In this document: in pieces, positions 28,686-39,400 of the stretch
Layout of the letters: each line of letters begins with the position of its first letter
Numbering within the stretch: the first letter of the stretch is position 1
Assembly: GCA_024693135.1 (NCBI GenBank)
Contig: JAILLN010000014.1
Coordinates: 1 to 64,000 of the forward strand
Length of the DNA: 64,000 bases
Direction of reading: 5' to 3'
Origin: Lachnospiraceae bacterium
Lineage (GTDB): Bacteria > Bacillota > Clostridia > Lachnospirales > Lachnospiraceae
Program-made: the position numbers and the translations under genes
The notes under the pieces: model-generated
The model's database searches: none
Seen by the model: only the letters and a program-made list of their open reading frames with translations
Told to the model about the DNA's origin: nothing

Positions 28686-31600
28686 TTACTTATATATAAT
28701 CTGGACGTGGTGCTTTCCGGAGCGCACCACCATGAAGGGATTCGCCGGAAGGTTGGCGATATCCACCTCATGGCCCCCATCCCGGTCCGTATACCGGGCT
28801 ATGATGGAGGTCTTGCGTACTATGGCATGGCTTTTCAGGGTTCCGAGCCGCATCATGATCTGGGTGCGCTTCGGGATCTCTCCGATGTCCCAGCCGTCCG
28901 TCCCATCCTGCGCCACCGGGTTGAAGTAGCTCTTCAGCATATCCCGGATCATGTTCTGGGTCTCGAAGCTGTCGTCCGGATTGGTCAGCTCTGCCCAGAC
29001 CGTAACGGAGATGTAGACAAACAGTGGTTCTACGATATGCACTCTCTCCCTTGGCAGGGTGAGGGATGCATGCTCCAGCATGTATTCCTTCAGCTCCCCG
29101 GAGATCCGGTGGAAGGAGAAGGAGCCGTCCTCGAAGTCCTTCATCAAAAGCACGAAGGACAGCTCGGAGGGATCCTTGATGCCATCGATGGTCTCTCCCG
29201 AGATGCAGGCCACCTTGTCGATGGTATCGGAATAGTTCAGGATTGTCCAGATATAATCCGAGACGGTGACCAGCTTATTTCTTCCATACAGGATGTTCGC
29301 CCCCCTGCGGAGCGCCTCGGAGATGGTCTCCATGTCGCTTCCCCCGTAGGAGCGCATCAGGTTGGTCACGCTGTCCACGAAGAGCTCTGTGCCTACGGTC
29401 TCGGTAATGGTGCCCTTCTGTACGTTTCCTTTTTCCCCGTCCGTAGAACGGATGCGTACCTTGAAGGCGATGTCGTCGGTCACTCTGGGGATGTCTGCCC
29501 TCATGCCGTCGGAAAAGATCACTTCATTGGTCAGCCGGTCGATCATATAGCAGCGCCTGTCCGTGATCTGCAGGAAGCTGTCTGTCTCGGTCCATAGCAC
29601 AAAGACGGAGGAGGGTGTCCCGAATATGTCGTATTCCACGCGGATCCGGTCCGGCTCGTCGGTCACCATGCGCTCGATCTCTTCCCGGGTGATGTTCCCC
29701 CTCTCATTGACCCAGACCTCGGCATCCAGGATATTGCCCTCTCCCACAAATACCCGCTTGCCGGGCTCAGGCTCGTTCAGGTAATAATTCGTCTCCGGCC
29801 CAGTAAAGATGTTGGAAGCGGACACCACGTTGGTCAGGATCCGGCGGATCTTGGGCAGGAACCGTGCCGCTTCGTCCTCTCTTTGCGGCGTGCTGCGGAC
29901 CACCCGGATCCAGTACCGCTTCCTCCCCTCCAGCTCCATGGCCTGCATGTCTGAAGAGGGCACGAAGATGACGGAGCCGGACCTGGAGAAGTTCCCGGTA
30001 AAGTCTACGGTCTTCATTCTCTTGAAGCCGCGCAGGGTACTGTATTCGAAGCGGCAGCTAAGCCCGCTGATGTTGACCAGATCCTCCAGCTCGAAGTAGA
30101 TGCTGGCCGGCCCCTCCTCGATCCTCCGGTCGAAGCCCAGATAGAGGGCATCATCATGGTATTTTGTCCCGGACAGGACGGGGCTCGGCTTCCCGGCGCG
30201 GAAGGAGCTCGTGATCTCTCTCCGTTCTGTGCCGCTGATCACAAAGACTCTCTGCGGCTCCATGAAACAGCCCTCATAGGTGTATTCTGCCTTCATTCCC
30301 GTGATGCAGGGAGCATAGTGGACGGCCGGCCTCAGGTAGCAGTTATCCGCCTTGAGGAGCCTCATGCGGATGCACCTGCCGCTGTCTGCTCCCACCTCCA
30401 CGCTCTTCCAATCCGATGGACAGGTGAAGCTGAAGGTCAGGTCTGCCGCCTCGCCCTTTTCAAACATCCTGGCGGTCTCGCCTTCTGTAGGAAGCTTTTT
30501 CCAGCCCAGGCCGTTGAAGTATTCCAGCACGATCTCATCGGCATAGGCGATGGCCGGCTCGTCCATCGGCTTAAGCTTCGGCTTTTTCTTGATGACCTTA
30601 AGCTCCACTTCTTCTTCCTGCTTGGTCAGATAGAGCCCATGCTCATGGTAGGTCACATGGAAGGTTACGGTGATCTTGGAGCCGCCCTTGGAGAAGTACT
30701 CATCCATGCCGATGTAGCATTCATTGAACTGGGACAGGGTGTCCGTGAAGGGATCGAATTCCCCCGGATTCAGGTCTGCCGTCCCATCGTTGACAAAGGT
30801 CATGGGTCTTTTGCCTCCCGTGGAGGATATCCCGATATAGGATACTTCCTCCGGCTCGGTCACAGGATGCCTGGCGCTGAGGATCACCACGGAGTATTTC
30901 CTCGCCCCCTCCCGGATCTTCTGGTTTCTGCCCTTTCGCTTCAGGGAGAAGGTTTCCTGGTCAGGGAGCAGATTCACTTCGTCAAATTCCTTAAAGCCGC
31001 TCCTGGAATAATACTGGAAGAAGTATTCTCCTTCTTTGACCTTCTGGATCAGCCCCTCATTGCCGGAAAACCGGATAAAGACCGGCTCGTCCTCCACGTC
31101 GAACATGGTCTCGTGGTACAGGATCAGCACGCTCTTGGCGATATTGGCTTTTTCGGAAAAGAGGACGAAGGGCTTCACCGGGCCTGCATTGGGATCAAAG
31201 GCCAGGTCTTCCGTATCGTCCACATATACCGGTTCCTCTTCTTCCTCCTCCCAGGGCTTGTTTTCCTCATCGGATTCCGTATCCTCCACCCTGGCGGAGC
31301 GGTCTACGATCTGCGGCTCCTCGAAATGCCCTGCGATGGGCACGATGGAGCCCTCCTCCCTGTCGGTCATGAATACGTCCGTGATCTTGGAATTGGTGAC
31401 ATACAGATCCCGGTCTGTCTCAAAGAGGACCGGGGCTCCCCCGTCTCCCTGGGCAGAGGCCTGGAGCCTGGTGCCCTTCCGGATCTGGGTGCCGGGCACG
31501 GTATTTTCGATCAGGTTGAAGTGGATCACGCTGCCGGAAGCCCTGGCCGGCTTCAGGGAAAGATCCAGCATGTTCACGAATTCCGCATGATACCGCTCCA

Positions 31601-31772
31601 CCATATGATTGACCTGGGTGATGTTTTCATCCATCTGCATGGCAAAAAGCCGTGCGATGGCAGAGCCGATGTCCGGATCCTCCCGGTCAAAATGCCACTC
31701 CGGGGTATAAGACTGGGATAATCTCTCTATTTTGTTTTGGATGTCATCCGCCTGCCGGCTGTCTATCTTCAA
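28686..31772 (-). CDS. Large baseplate J-like protein (CIS baseplate wedge)
   Basis: 1028 aa; WHFDREDPDIGSAIARLFAMQMDENITQVNHMVERYHAEFVNML N-terminus; overlaps gp25-like gene by 4 nt. Confidence 0.78.
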   Translation of the reverse strand: MKIDSRQADDIQNKIERLSQSYTPEWHFDREDPDIGSAIARLFAMQMDENITQVNHMVERYHAEFVNMLDLSLKPARASGSVIHFNLIENTVPGTQIRKGTRLQASAQGDGGAPVLFETDRDLYVTNSKITDVFMTDREEGSIVPIAGHFEEPQIVDRSARVEDTESDEENKPWEEEEEEPVYVDDTEDLAFDPNAGPVKPFVLFSEKANIAKSVLILYHETMFDVEDEPVFIRFSGNEGLIQKVKEGEYFFQYYSRSGFKEFDEVNLLPDQETFSLKRKGRNQKIREGARKYSVVILSARHPVTEPEEVSYIGISSTGGKRPMTFVNDGTADLNPGEFDPFTDTLSQFNECYIGMDEYFSKGGSKITVTFHVTYHEHGLYLTKQEEEVELKVIKKKPKLKPMDEPAIAYADEIVLEYFNGLGWKKLPTEGETARMFEKGEAADLTFSFTCPSDWKSVEVGADSGRCIRMRLLKADNCYLRPAVHYAPCITGMKAEYTYEGCFMEPQRVFVISGTERREITSSFRAGKPSPVLSGTKYHDDALYLGFDRRIEEGPASIYFELEDLVNISGLSCRFEYSTLRGFKRMKTVDFTGNFSRSGSVIFVPSSDMQAMELEGRKRYWIRVVRSTPQREDEAARFLPKIRRILTNVVSASNIFTGPETNYYLNEPEPGKRVFVGEGNILDAEVWVNERGNITREEIERMVTDEPDRIRVEYDIFGTPSSVFVLWTETDSFLQITDRRCYMIDRLTNEVIFSDGMRADIPRVTDDIAFKVRIRSTDGEKGNVQKGTITETVGTELFVDSVTNLMRSYGGSDMETISEALRRGANILYGRNKLVTVSDYIWTILNYSDTIDKVACISGETIDGIKDPSELSFVLLMKDFEDGSFSFHRISGELKEYMLEHASLTLPRERVHIVEPLFVYISVTVWAELTNPDDSFETQNMIRDMLKSYFNPVAQDGTDGWDIGEIPKRTQIMMRLGTLKSHAIVRKTSIIARYTDRDGGHEVDIANLPANPFMVVRSGKHHVQIIYK

Positions 31773-32257
31773 CCTCTGATCTCCTCTTCGATCTGCATAT
31801 CCATATTGACATTGTCCGGATCAAAGAACTCCGGCTCTTCTTCTCCAATGGCCCCCATTCCCGCAGAATCCAGATAAAACGGGAACACCAGGTTGCCCAC
31901 GGTATTTGTGGCGGCCACCCGGTAGTTTATGCTGACCACGATCATGCCCTGCCTCTCCTGCAGCTTCGTCGAGATCTCCACATCGGTGACCCTGGGCTCC
32001 TGGCTCAGGATGGTCTGGGTCAGGTCTCTGCGCATGATGGAGAGCATGGTGGTGCCGGTATCCATGAAGGTATAGTCCATGATGTTGCTCCCGAAATCCG
32101 GGCGGGTAAGCCGTTCCGTACGCTGGGTCATGAGGATCAGGTAGATGGATTCCTTCACGCTCTCATCCTCCGTGACCGTCAGGAAGCGTCCCGTGGCCTT
32201 ATCGATCTCCGGCGGGAATTTCATCCCCGTACCCAAATATGCTTTTCCCGAAGCCAT
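31769..32257 (-). CDS. GPW/gp25 family baseplate protein
   Basis: 162 aa; ESIYLILMTQRTERLTRPDFGSNIMDYTFMDTGTTMLSIMRRDLTQTILSQEPRVTDVEI is a characteristic gp25 pattern. Confidence 0.9.
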   Translation of the reverse strand: MASGKAYLGTGMKFPPEIDKATGRFLTVTEDESVKESIYLILMTQRTERLTRPDFGSNIMDYTFMDTGTTMLSIMRRDLTQTILSQEPRVTDVEISTKLQERQGMIVVSINYRVAATNTVGNLVFPFYLDSAGMGAIGEEEPEFFDPDNVNMDMQIEEEIRG

Positions 32258-32331
32258 TTCTTCCCCCTTTATCTCCTGCCAAAGCCCCTGTCATGCTCCG
32301 GCTCTTCCTTGTCCTGCCTGCAGGCCGGCCA

Positions 32332-33240
32332 TCATCCAAGCTTGATGGGCGTGCCCGATACCGTTACGGCTCCGCTGCTGGAAAGCTTCAGCATGGAGGA
32401 GCCATCCACCGTCACATTGGTGCCCTTGAAGGTAGCTCCGCCGGAGCTTTCGACGGAAACGCTGCTGTCCGTCTGTACAGAAAGCTTCTGGGACTTCACG
32501 GTGACGGTGCCATTGCTGCCGTTCATGGTCACGGTGATATTGTCCCCCACCTTGATGGTCATCTTTTTTTCCGCATTGATCTGGATATGTCCCTTCTCGG
32601 GATCCGTATCCATGATGATGCTGTTTTTCCCGTTCTTATCGGAGACCCTGATCTGCTTTTTCTCATTGTCCAGCAGGATCTTATGGGTCTCATTGGAGGT
32701 TTCGATCAGGATCTTGTCCTTATCCCCGGGATTTTCCCCCTCCTCCACCGCGGCATCCGTAAAGGTGATGGTGTTGCCGTATTTCGTCACGATCTTCTTG
32801 TACTGGTTTTTTTCATCGATGGACTTCGTCAGGATCTTGTCGTTGATCTTGGGAATACAGGCGATGACATAGGGTCTCTCGATATTTCCCTGCTCGAAGG
32901 CCACCAGCACCAGGTCTCCGATCTCCGGGATGAAATAATGCCCCCAGATCCCTCCCCCGGAAAGCATCGCTACCCTGGCCCACAGGATCCGGGACTTGTC
33001 GGATTCATTCTCTTCCTGGCCGGCTCCCGGGGCACCGCCGCCCCCCGGAGCTCCGCCGCCTCCGGAATCACTCTCCGCTTCCTCTCTGGACAGGAGGACC
33101 ACGCATACCTTCCCGGGCATGTTTTCATTATAATTCTGCACCACCTTGCCCAGCATGACTCCCATGATCCTGGAGTCCCCGGTATCGGTCTTTTCTACCT
33201 GTTTTTTTGATACATCTTCTATTATGTCAAATAATGCCAT
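32332..33240 (-). CDS. Baseplate assembly protein V / spike protein (gp5/VgrG-like OB-fold plus beta-helix)
   Basis: GKVCVVLLSREE...RILWARVAMLSGGGIWGHYFIPEIGDLVLVAFEQGNIERPYVIACI; C-terminal short beta repeats. Confidence 0.87.
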   Translation of the reverse strand: MALFDIIEDVSKKQVEKTDTGDSRIMGVMLGKVVQNYNENMPGKVCVVLLSREEAESDSGGGGAPGGGGAPGAGQEENESDKSRILWARVAMLSGGGIWGHYFIPEIGDLVLVAFEQGNIERPYVIACIPKINDKILTKSIDEKNQYKKIVTKYGNTITFTDAAVEEGENPGDKDKILIETSNETHKILLDNEKKQIRVSDKNGKNSIIMDTDPEKGHIQINAEKKMTIKVGDNITVTMNGSNGTVTVKSQKLSVQTDSSVSVESSGGATFKGTNVTVDGSSMLKLSSSGAVTVSGTPIKLG

Positions 33241-33246
33241 TCTTCG

Positions 33247-34413
33247 TCAGTCCCCTCCGATCACGTTGGCCTGGCCTTCAAACTCCGTGCGGTATCCGTC
33301 CTGGTCGATCACATGGCGCACCCTGGTAAGGTAAAAGGAGTTGTTCAGGGGCTTCCCCGAATTGATCAGCTTGATGAAGCGGCCCGGCACCAGCTCCGGA
33401 AGCCCCACCATTTCCATCTCGATGCTCCCCAGACGGTAATCCACCATCTCCTTTAGGTAAGCTGCCCGGTATCCTGCTTCCTCCTTGGTCGCCACCGTGG
33501 TATCCAGATAGACCAGGGTCTGCTTCTCGATCAGGGGCGTCGCCTTGTTGCCCATGGAGACCTTGCTGTTCAGCTTCGCATCCTTGCCGATATACTGTCC
33601 CTTATCCGACTCCACATTCCTCACCGACACCTTGCGCACCAGGCCGGTCATGTCATAGCCCACATCCAGGGAAAACATGCCGTCGTACCCGTCCAGCTCG
33701 ATCAGGATGTCCTTATTCTTCTTTGCCTCCACGAAGTACAGATTTTTTCCTACGATGAAGAATTCGAAATTGAACTTCTTCGCCGCCTTGACGATGAATT
33801 CGTAATCGCTTTCCTCCACCATCTCCACCCGGATATCCTTTGGATTGTCGGTGCTCCCTCCGCCGGAGGCCTTATCCGGGGTATCGTTTATGACCAGCTC
33901 CGTAAAGCTCTGGGATTTGCTGTCCTTCTGCGCCACAAATGCGTTCGCCTCCAGCACCTCCCGGACCGCGTCGCTGTAATACATGGCCTTCAGCCTCCTG
34001 GAGCGCCGGTTTGCCATCATGGCAGCCTTCGCATCCATGGCCGTGATCTCAATGGCCGGGACATCCTCGCTGTCCGACCGGGGAACGATGAAGTGCACTC
34101 TGGCAATGAAGCCGCGGAATACATTCCTGACCGAAATGCCGTAGCCCATGTTGATGTGCACCGTAGAGCCCAGGCAGATGACTTCCTTGCATTTTTTTAC
34201 GTTAAACTGCCGGATGTCCTCTACATAAGCTCCGACCAGACGGAAGATCGCGATCCCCGCCTCAAAGCCGCTGGAAAGCTCCACCTCGATCTCCGATACC
34301 GCCAGATCCGTTTCCTCCTGCTTGATCTCCTGCTCATTGATAAAGATCTGGACTACGGGCTTGTCAAAATCCTCATATTCTTTTTTCAGGTCGGTAAACT
34401 TAAAATCTGCCAT
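33247..34413 (-). CDS. Phage late control protein D / gp27-like hub half of a split spike
   Basis: MADFKFTDLKKEYEDFDKPVVQIFINEQEI...TVHINMGYGISVRNVFRGFIARVHF...AITAMDAKAAMM. Confidence 0.8.
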   Translation of the reverse strand: MADFKFTDLKKEYEDFDKPVVQIFINEQEIKQEETDLAVSEIEVELSSGFEAGIAIFRLVGAYVEDIRQFNVKKCKEVICLGSTVHINMGYGISVRNVFRGFIARVHFIVPRSDSEDVPAIEITAMDAKAAMMANRRSRRLKAMYYSDAVREVLEANAFVAQKDSKSQSFTELVINDTPDKASGGGSTDNPKDIRVEMVEESDYEFIVKAAKKFNFEFFIVGKNLYFVEAKKNKDILIELDGYDGMFSLDVGYDMTGLVRKVSVRNVESDKGQYIGKDAKLNSKVSMGNKATPLIEKQTLVYLDTTVATKEEAGYRAAYLKEMVDYRLGSIEMEMVGLPELVPGRFIKLINSGKPLNNSFYLTRVRHVIDQDGYRTEFEGQANVIGGD

Positions 34414-34416
34414 GGC

Positions 34417-35364
34417 TTAAAAATTCAGGAGGTTCCCCACCTTCTGGGAGGTCTTCACGAAGCTTTCGCTGCCATCCCCGCCCAGGAGAGGATCCCCGGA
34501 AAAGGCCTTCTTGTATTTTTCCTGCCACCAGGACAGGGAGTTGGGCGATACTTCTTCATCCGCGCACATGATGGACAGGGCCACGTTTGCCCTCACCGGC
34601 TCCCCGGTCACATTAAACATGGTATAGGTGGCATTGACGCTCTTCAATACCCCGCTGTAGCTGAATTCCCCCCAGGAGAAGGTGACTACCCTGGTCAGGG
34701 GATTCCTCAAGGTAGCAATGAATCCCTCCACCCTGGTCTGCACGTTTACGTTTTTCTTGCCCGTGCCCGACATCACCGCCTTGGCCACTCCGGTACCGAT
34801 GGAAGTGGGAGACGAGCTCAGCTTATCCGACATGAAGGCATCCGCCGGGTCGCAGGCATCAAAAAGCAGGGTCACGGAAAGGGAGATGTTGGTATCCCCC
34901 CTGGTCAGCGATACCCCGCCGCTGCTTCCCAGGCCCTCGTAATTGATCTTCTGCACGAAGCCTCCGCTATGGCCGGTAAGGGACAGGGAGGAGGGGTTAA
35001 ACTGTACCTTAAAGCGTTTCCTCTCCAGATTCTTGATGTGGGAGATATCCACAGCGGACTGGACATCCTCATTGTTTTCCCAGCCCACGAGCCCCATATC
35101 GGCCGCATAATCCATCACCGTGCCCTTGTTTGTCATCACATCGTCGGAAAAAGAGTCACTCACATCCTGGATCTGCCCCATGCCCTTTGCGCCCTCAATG
35201 ATGACCGCATCCTTTGCCACGATCTTGCGCTCGCGCATGTCCACCACCTCGATGATGGCTTTTTCCACATTGCCCAGCATGGCATTGAGATCTGAACCGA
35301 AATTATCCGCAAAGGAACCGCCCAGATCGGAAGCCATGCCTCCAAGGTCGCTTAAAACACCCAT
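34417..35364 (-). CDS. Afp7-like CIS tube-initiator/hub protein, copy 1
   Basis: RFKVQFNPSSLSLTGHSG...VTLLFDACDPADAFM...VQTRVEGFIATLRNPLTRVVTFSWGEFSYSGVLKSVNATYTMFNVTGEPVRANVALSIMC. Confidence 0.78.
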   Translation of the reverse strand: MGVLSDLGGMASDLGGSFADNFGSDLNAMLGNVEKAIIEVVDMRERKIVAKDAVIIEGAKGMGQIQDVSDSFSDDVMTNKGTVMDYAADMGLVGWENNEDVQSAVDISHIKNLERKRFKVQFNPSSLSLTGHSGGFVQKINYEGLGSSGGVSLTRGDTNISLSVTLLFDACDPADAFMSDKLSSSPTSIGTGVAKAVMSGTGKKNVNVQTRVEGFIATLRNPLTRVVTFSWGEFSYSGVLKSVNATYTMFNVTGEPVRANVALSIMCADEEVSPNSLSWWQEKYKKAFSGDPLLGGDGSESFVKTSQKVGNLLNF

Positions 35365-35374
35365 TTTTCCTCCC

Positions 35375-36304
35375 TCAGAGCTTCAGGTTGACCAGACTGT
35401 TGTTTGTCGCCTGTGAAAGTATGCTGGAACCGCCGTTTTCTTCATCAAAGCACCGGTCAAAGGCATTGTTCCAGTAAGTATTCTCATATTTGAAAAGCGG
35501 GCCCTCGCCCTGTCGTATGGACATCCCAAGGGTGCCCCGGATGGGATATCCCTTTTTGTTAAACATCGTATAATTGGTGGTCACCTCCGTCACCTCTCCC
35601 CGAAAGCTCATGTCCCCCCAGAAGAAGACCACATGCTTTGCCTGGGGGATCGTGAGCATGGCAAGCAGACCCTCCATCTGGCGCTGGACGCTGAATTTGC
35701 CCTGTACGGCGCTTTGTGCCGCGCTGAGAACATTGCCGGTGGACATGCTGGTTATGGGATTGCCCTCCAGCATAAAGGCATCCTGCACATTGGTATCATC
35801 AAAGAGCAGCTCGAAGGACAATGTGGTGGATGCGGGCATCTTGACCTGCTGTACCTGGGGATTGGAAGGATCCCCGCTGTAGTTCAGCTGCCGGCCGGCT
35901 ACCGTGGAAAGCCTTAAGGTAGTCGGATTGTACTGCACCTCCAGGGCGATATAGCCCTGATCCTTGGCCATATCCTTGATGTCGCTCCAGGTGGCCACGG
36001 CTTTTCCCTTCAGGGAAGCCTCCGCCTTTTTCATCAATTGTTCATCCAGCTTTTTGACCGAATCGATGGCACTGTTCAGGTCATCGGAAAGCTCCAGCTT
36101 CTTCTTTGTCGATCCGTCTTCCAGCAGCTCCTCGCTTTCCTTGACGCCGGCGGCCCGCACATCCCCCAGCTGGCTTACGGCACGGATGCAGAGCACGGCC
36201 TTCACTATATTGCCCGTTGCGCTGCTTGTCAGATTTTGAAACGCCTTGCTGTCTCCGATGGCACTCATGGCTCCGGATACGGCGTTTACCGCCTGTGTCA
36301 ACAA
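35375..36304 (-). CDS. Afp7-like CIS tube-initiator/hub protein, copy 2
   Basis: ALEVQYNPTTLRLSTVAGRQL...LSFELLFDDTNVQDAFM...VQRQMEGLLAMLTIPQAKHVVFFWGDMSFRGEVTEVTTNYTMFNKKGYPIRGTLGMSI; clear paralogue of 34417..35364. Confidence 0.78.
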   Translation of the reverse strand: MLTQAVNAVSGAMSAIGDSKAFQNLTSSATGNIVKAVLCIRAVSQLGDVRAAGVKESEELLEDGSTKKKLELSDDLNSAIDSVKKLDEQLMKKAEASLKGKAVATWSDIKDMAKDQGYIALEVQYNPTTLRLSTVAGRQLNYSGDPSNPQVQQVKMPASTTLSFELLFDDTNVQDAFMLEGNPITSMSTGNVLSAAQSAVQGKFSVQRQMEGLLAMLTIPQAKHVVFFWGDMSFRGEVTEVTTNYTMFNKKGYPIRGTLGMSIRQGEGPLFKYENTYWNNAFDRCFDEENGGSSILSQATNNSLVNLKL

Positions 36305-36407
36305 TTCCGGTCTTCTCCTTTTCCCTGCGGCTTAAAGGGCAGTCTGTCTTAGGTCCTTTTCTGCCGCGTAATACTCCGAATGATCGATCTCCGGCTTCCT
36401 CCGGATA

Positions 36408-39400
36408 CTAAATTCCCCTTCTTGATTTCTCGTTCCGGAGCCGCTTCTCCAGCTTATGCATCACCTGGTCTGAGATGGCGCTCATCTGCTCATGTACGCC
36501 CCGGTTCACCAGCCGCTCGATGTCCTCAATATCCTTTTCCGTGATGACGGAGCCCCTTTCCTGTACCACGTTGGTCATGCTCCGGCTTCGCTCCTCATTC
36601 ACCACCATATCGTTCTGAACTACTTCCTTCTGGGTATTGCTCCTCTGGAAGCGCTCTATGGTCTCCTCGATCTCCTCCTGGGTGATCCCCTCATTCTGGC
36701 GGAATACGATCTCGGCTTCTCTCCGGATGGTTTCCTCCCTGGGTTCCTTCGGCTCTGTGCTCTCCTGCTGCCTGCGGATCTGCTCGATCCTGCTCTGGGT
36801 CTCTCTTGCCACATTCTCCCGCTCGGTCAGGATCAGCTGCTCCTGCTCCCGGACCAGGTTGTTGACCTGCTCAATATCCTCCATGAGGCCCGTCAGGTTA
36901 TTGGCCACCACAAGGGGCTCTCCCTCCCTCTGCTCGGTATTGCTCAGATATTGCTCGATGATATGGAAGACCTGGGAAGTATTTTCCGGGAAGAGCCTCT
37001 CGATCTCACGGAAGGCCTCCGTGCGGATATCCTCCTCCTGCTCCTCTTCCTGCCTCAAAAGCTCCTCTACCGCTTCCTTTCCGCTCAAGGCCTTGAGGGA
37101 GGCTTCCCTGGTGCGCTCTGCCCCGCCCTGTCTCCTGCGGCGCCGCACCCGCTCCAGGATGGAGATCATCTCCCGGTAGCGTCCCACATTATTCTGGTTA
37201 TATTGCTCGATCTCCTGCACCTGCTTGAGAAGGTCGGTGTAATTCTGCTCAATGCGGGTGTTTTCCTCGCTCCGATAGGTTTCATCCCCCTCATAGGAGA
37301 TCTCCGTTTCCGGAGAACTGATATAAAGATCCGGGCCTTCCAGGTTCTGCGTCACCTCCGTAACCTGCTCCGGGATGGTTCCCTCCTCAAGGGGCTCCCC
37401 GGGGATGTTCAGCTGCCTTAAGATCTCCTGGACCCGGCTTTCCTCCCGGACCGTATCTCTTCCGCCCTGGGTAATGTCACGGACTTCCCGGCGCAGCTGT
37501 CCCATCTCCTGGCGGATATTGGTATTCTGCTGGTATTCCTCCTCGGTCAGGTCAGTGCGGTAGGAGATCTCTGCCTCCTCATTGTGGCTGACCACCACGG
37601 TCCTTGCATAGCTGTCGGAGGAGGCATAGCTCATCCGGATCAGGGAATTGTCCGAAGACCGGAAAAAGGCATTCCGAAGATCATAGAACCGGTCTCCCTC
37701 CATATGGATATGGTCGATCCCGGCATGAACCAGCTTGGTCACCATCTCTAAAAGCACCGCTGAGGTGATCTCCTCCGTCACCCTTTCTTCCCGGGTGCTT
37801 TCGGTCACGGCCTCGCGCTCATAAACATTTTCCCCTGTATATATCGGCACGGATACGGTATTTACGATCTGGTTCTGGACATTGCGGGAGACCACCCTTC
37901 TGTCCCATACCTGCCTTTCACTTACGGGATATTCCCGGTTTGTGACCTCCTGGCGGTTCTCCGTATGCCGCCGGTCGATATGGGTATCTCCGGCATTCTG
38001 GATGCTGCTTCCTTCCTCGTAGAGATCCCCTTCCTGTACATAGATCAGATCCTGTCTTTCGCGCTCCGGCAAGGCCGCTGATCCTTCCTGCAAGATCACG
38101 GTACCGCCTTCCCTGAACTCCCTTTCCGTATCCATCCGCTCCAGGACTTCCCTGGTATGCTCCAGGGCTCTAAACTCCCGCTCCTGCCTTTCCCTGAGCT
38201 CCCTTGTCTCCCCGGTCACGGTATAGGTATCGCGGCTCTCCCGGATGCCTCCGGACAGCTCCCGCTCATAGGTGCTGTCGGTATGGGACTGCGTGTCCTC
38301 CCTCCGGATCTCCCTTTCCCTTATGGTCTCTGCCGGAAGCACTCTCCGGTCCACCACGGTGCTTTCCAGGGTATTCTGCGTTCTTGCGTCCACCTGCGTC
38401 CGGTTTTCGGTCGTGCTGTGGTAGATCCCGGTATCCCCGGCCCGGACGCCCTCGTAAATATTCTCGTAGGAATCCCCTTCCTTGGCATAGATCAGGGTCT
38501 CTCCTTCAGGGCTGCCGGCTCCGGCAGGGGTTTCCTCATAATAGCTTGTGATGCGCTCCACGGCTTCCTGGAAGGTATTGACGGATTCCAGGCTCTCTCT
38601 GGCCTGCTCCAGGGTACGAAGCTCAGAGATCTGCCTTGTCCGAAGCTCCCGGATCTCACGCATTTCCGGGGTTTCCTGCCCCGCCTCAGTGGCAGTCCCA
38701 GTATCCCCTGCCGCCTCTCTTTCCCTCTGGATCAGCTGCCTTGCCCTCTCCGTCAGGCTTTCCTCCCGGATCCTTCTCTCCTCGGTCCGGCTTTCCTCCC
38801 GGATCCGCTCCCTTAAGGGCGCTTCCTCCCTTTGCGGCTCCATCTGGTCCAAAAGCTCTGCTTCCTCCCGGAAAACCATGGAGAGCATGCTCTTTACGGT
38901 TCTTTCCCGGATCCTGCCTAAAAAGATCTGCCTGGCCATCATGGACTGCTCCGAGATGGAGTATTCCCGGCTGTCTATATGGTTTGCCTCTATGCTCCGG
39001 TTGAAATTGGTGACGATCTGGTATATGGCGCCGGTCTGGAGCCTCTCCAGGACCACGCTTCCCAGATCCCTCTGTTCTTCAGCGGGTCTTGCCGGGCTTT
39101 GCTGCACTGCCTTTTCCTTCAGGATCTCCCTTACGTTTTCCGCCAGGAGCTGCCTTGTATATTCTGTCTCGCCGGAGAAATAGGCATTGATCAGGTCGTT
39201 GGTATGCTCCGTCTCCCGGATGACCTTCTGCACTTCCTCCATGAAACGCATGTCGTTCCGTATCCCCAGGCTGTGAAGCACGTCCGTAATATAGGTCCGG
39301 TCCTGGTAGGTCAGGGGAGCTTCCATGGACAGCAGGATCCGGTTCATCATATTATTGATGATGGTGACCTTTTCCTCATTCCGGCTGTTCATGACGGTAT

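Noticed and set aside
30156-31721. 521-aa plus-strand ORF, and similar long plus ORFs at 54496..56493, 51123..52415 and 47966..49111
   Set aside because: Antisense to well-supported minus-strand genes, atypical composition, no domain-like pattern; expected in GC-rich codon-biased coding DNA.
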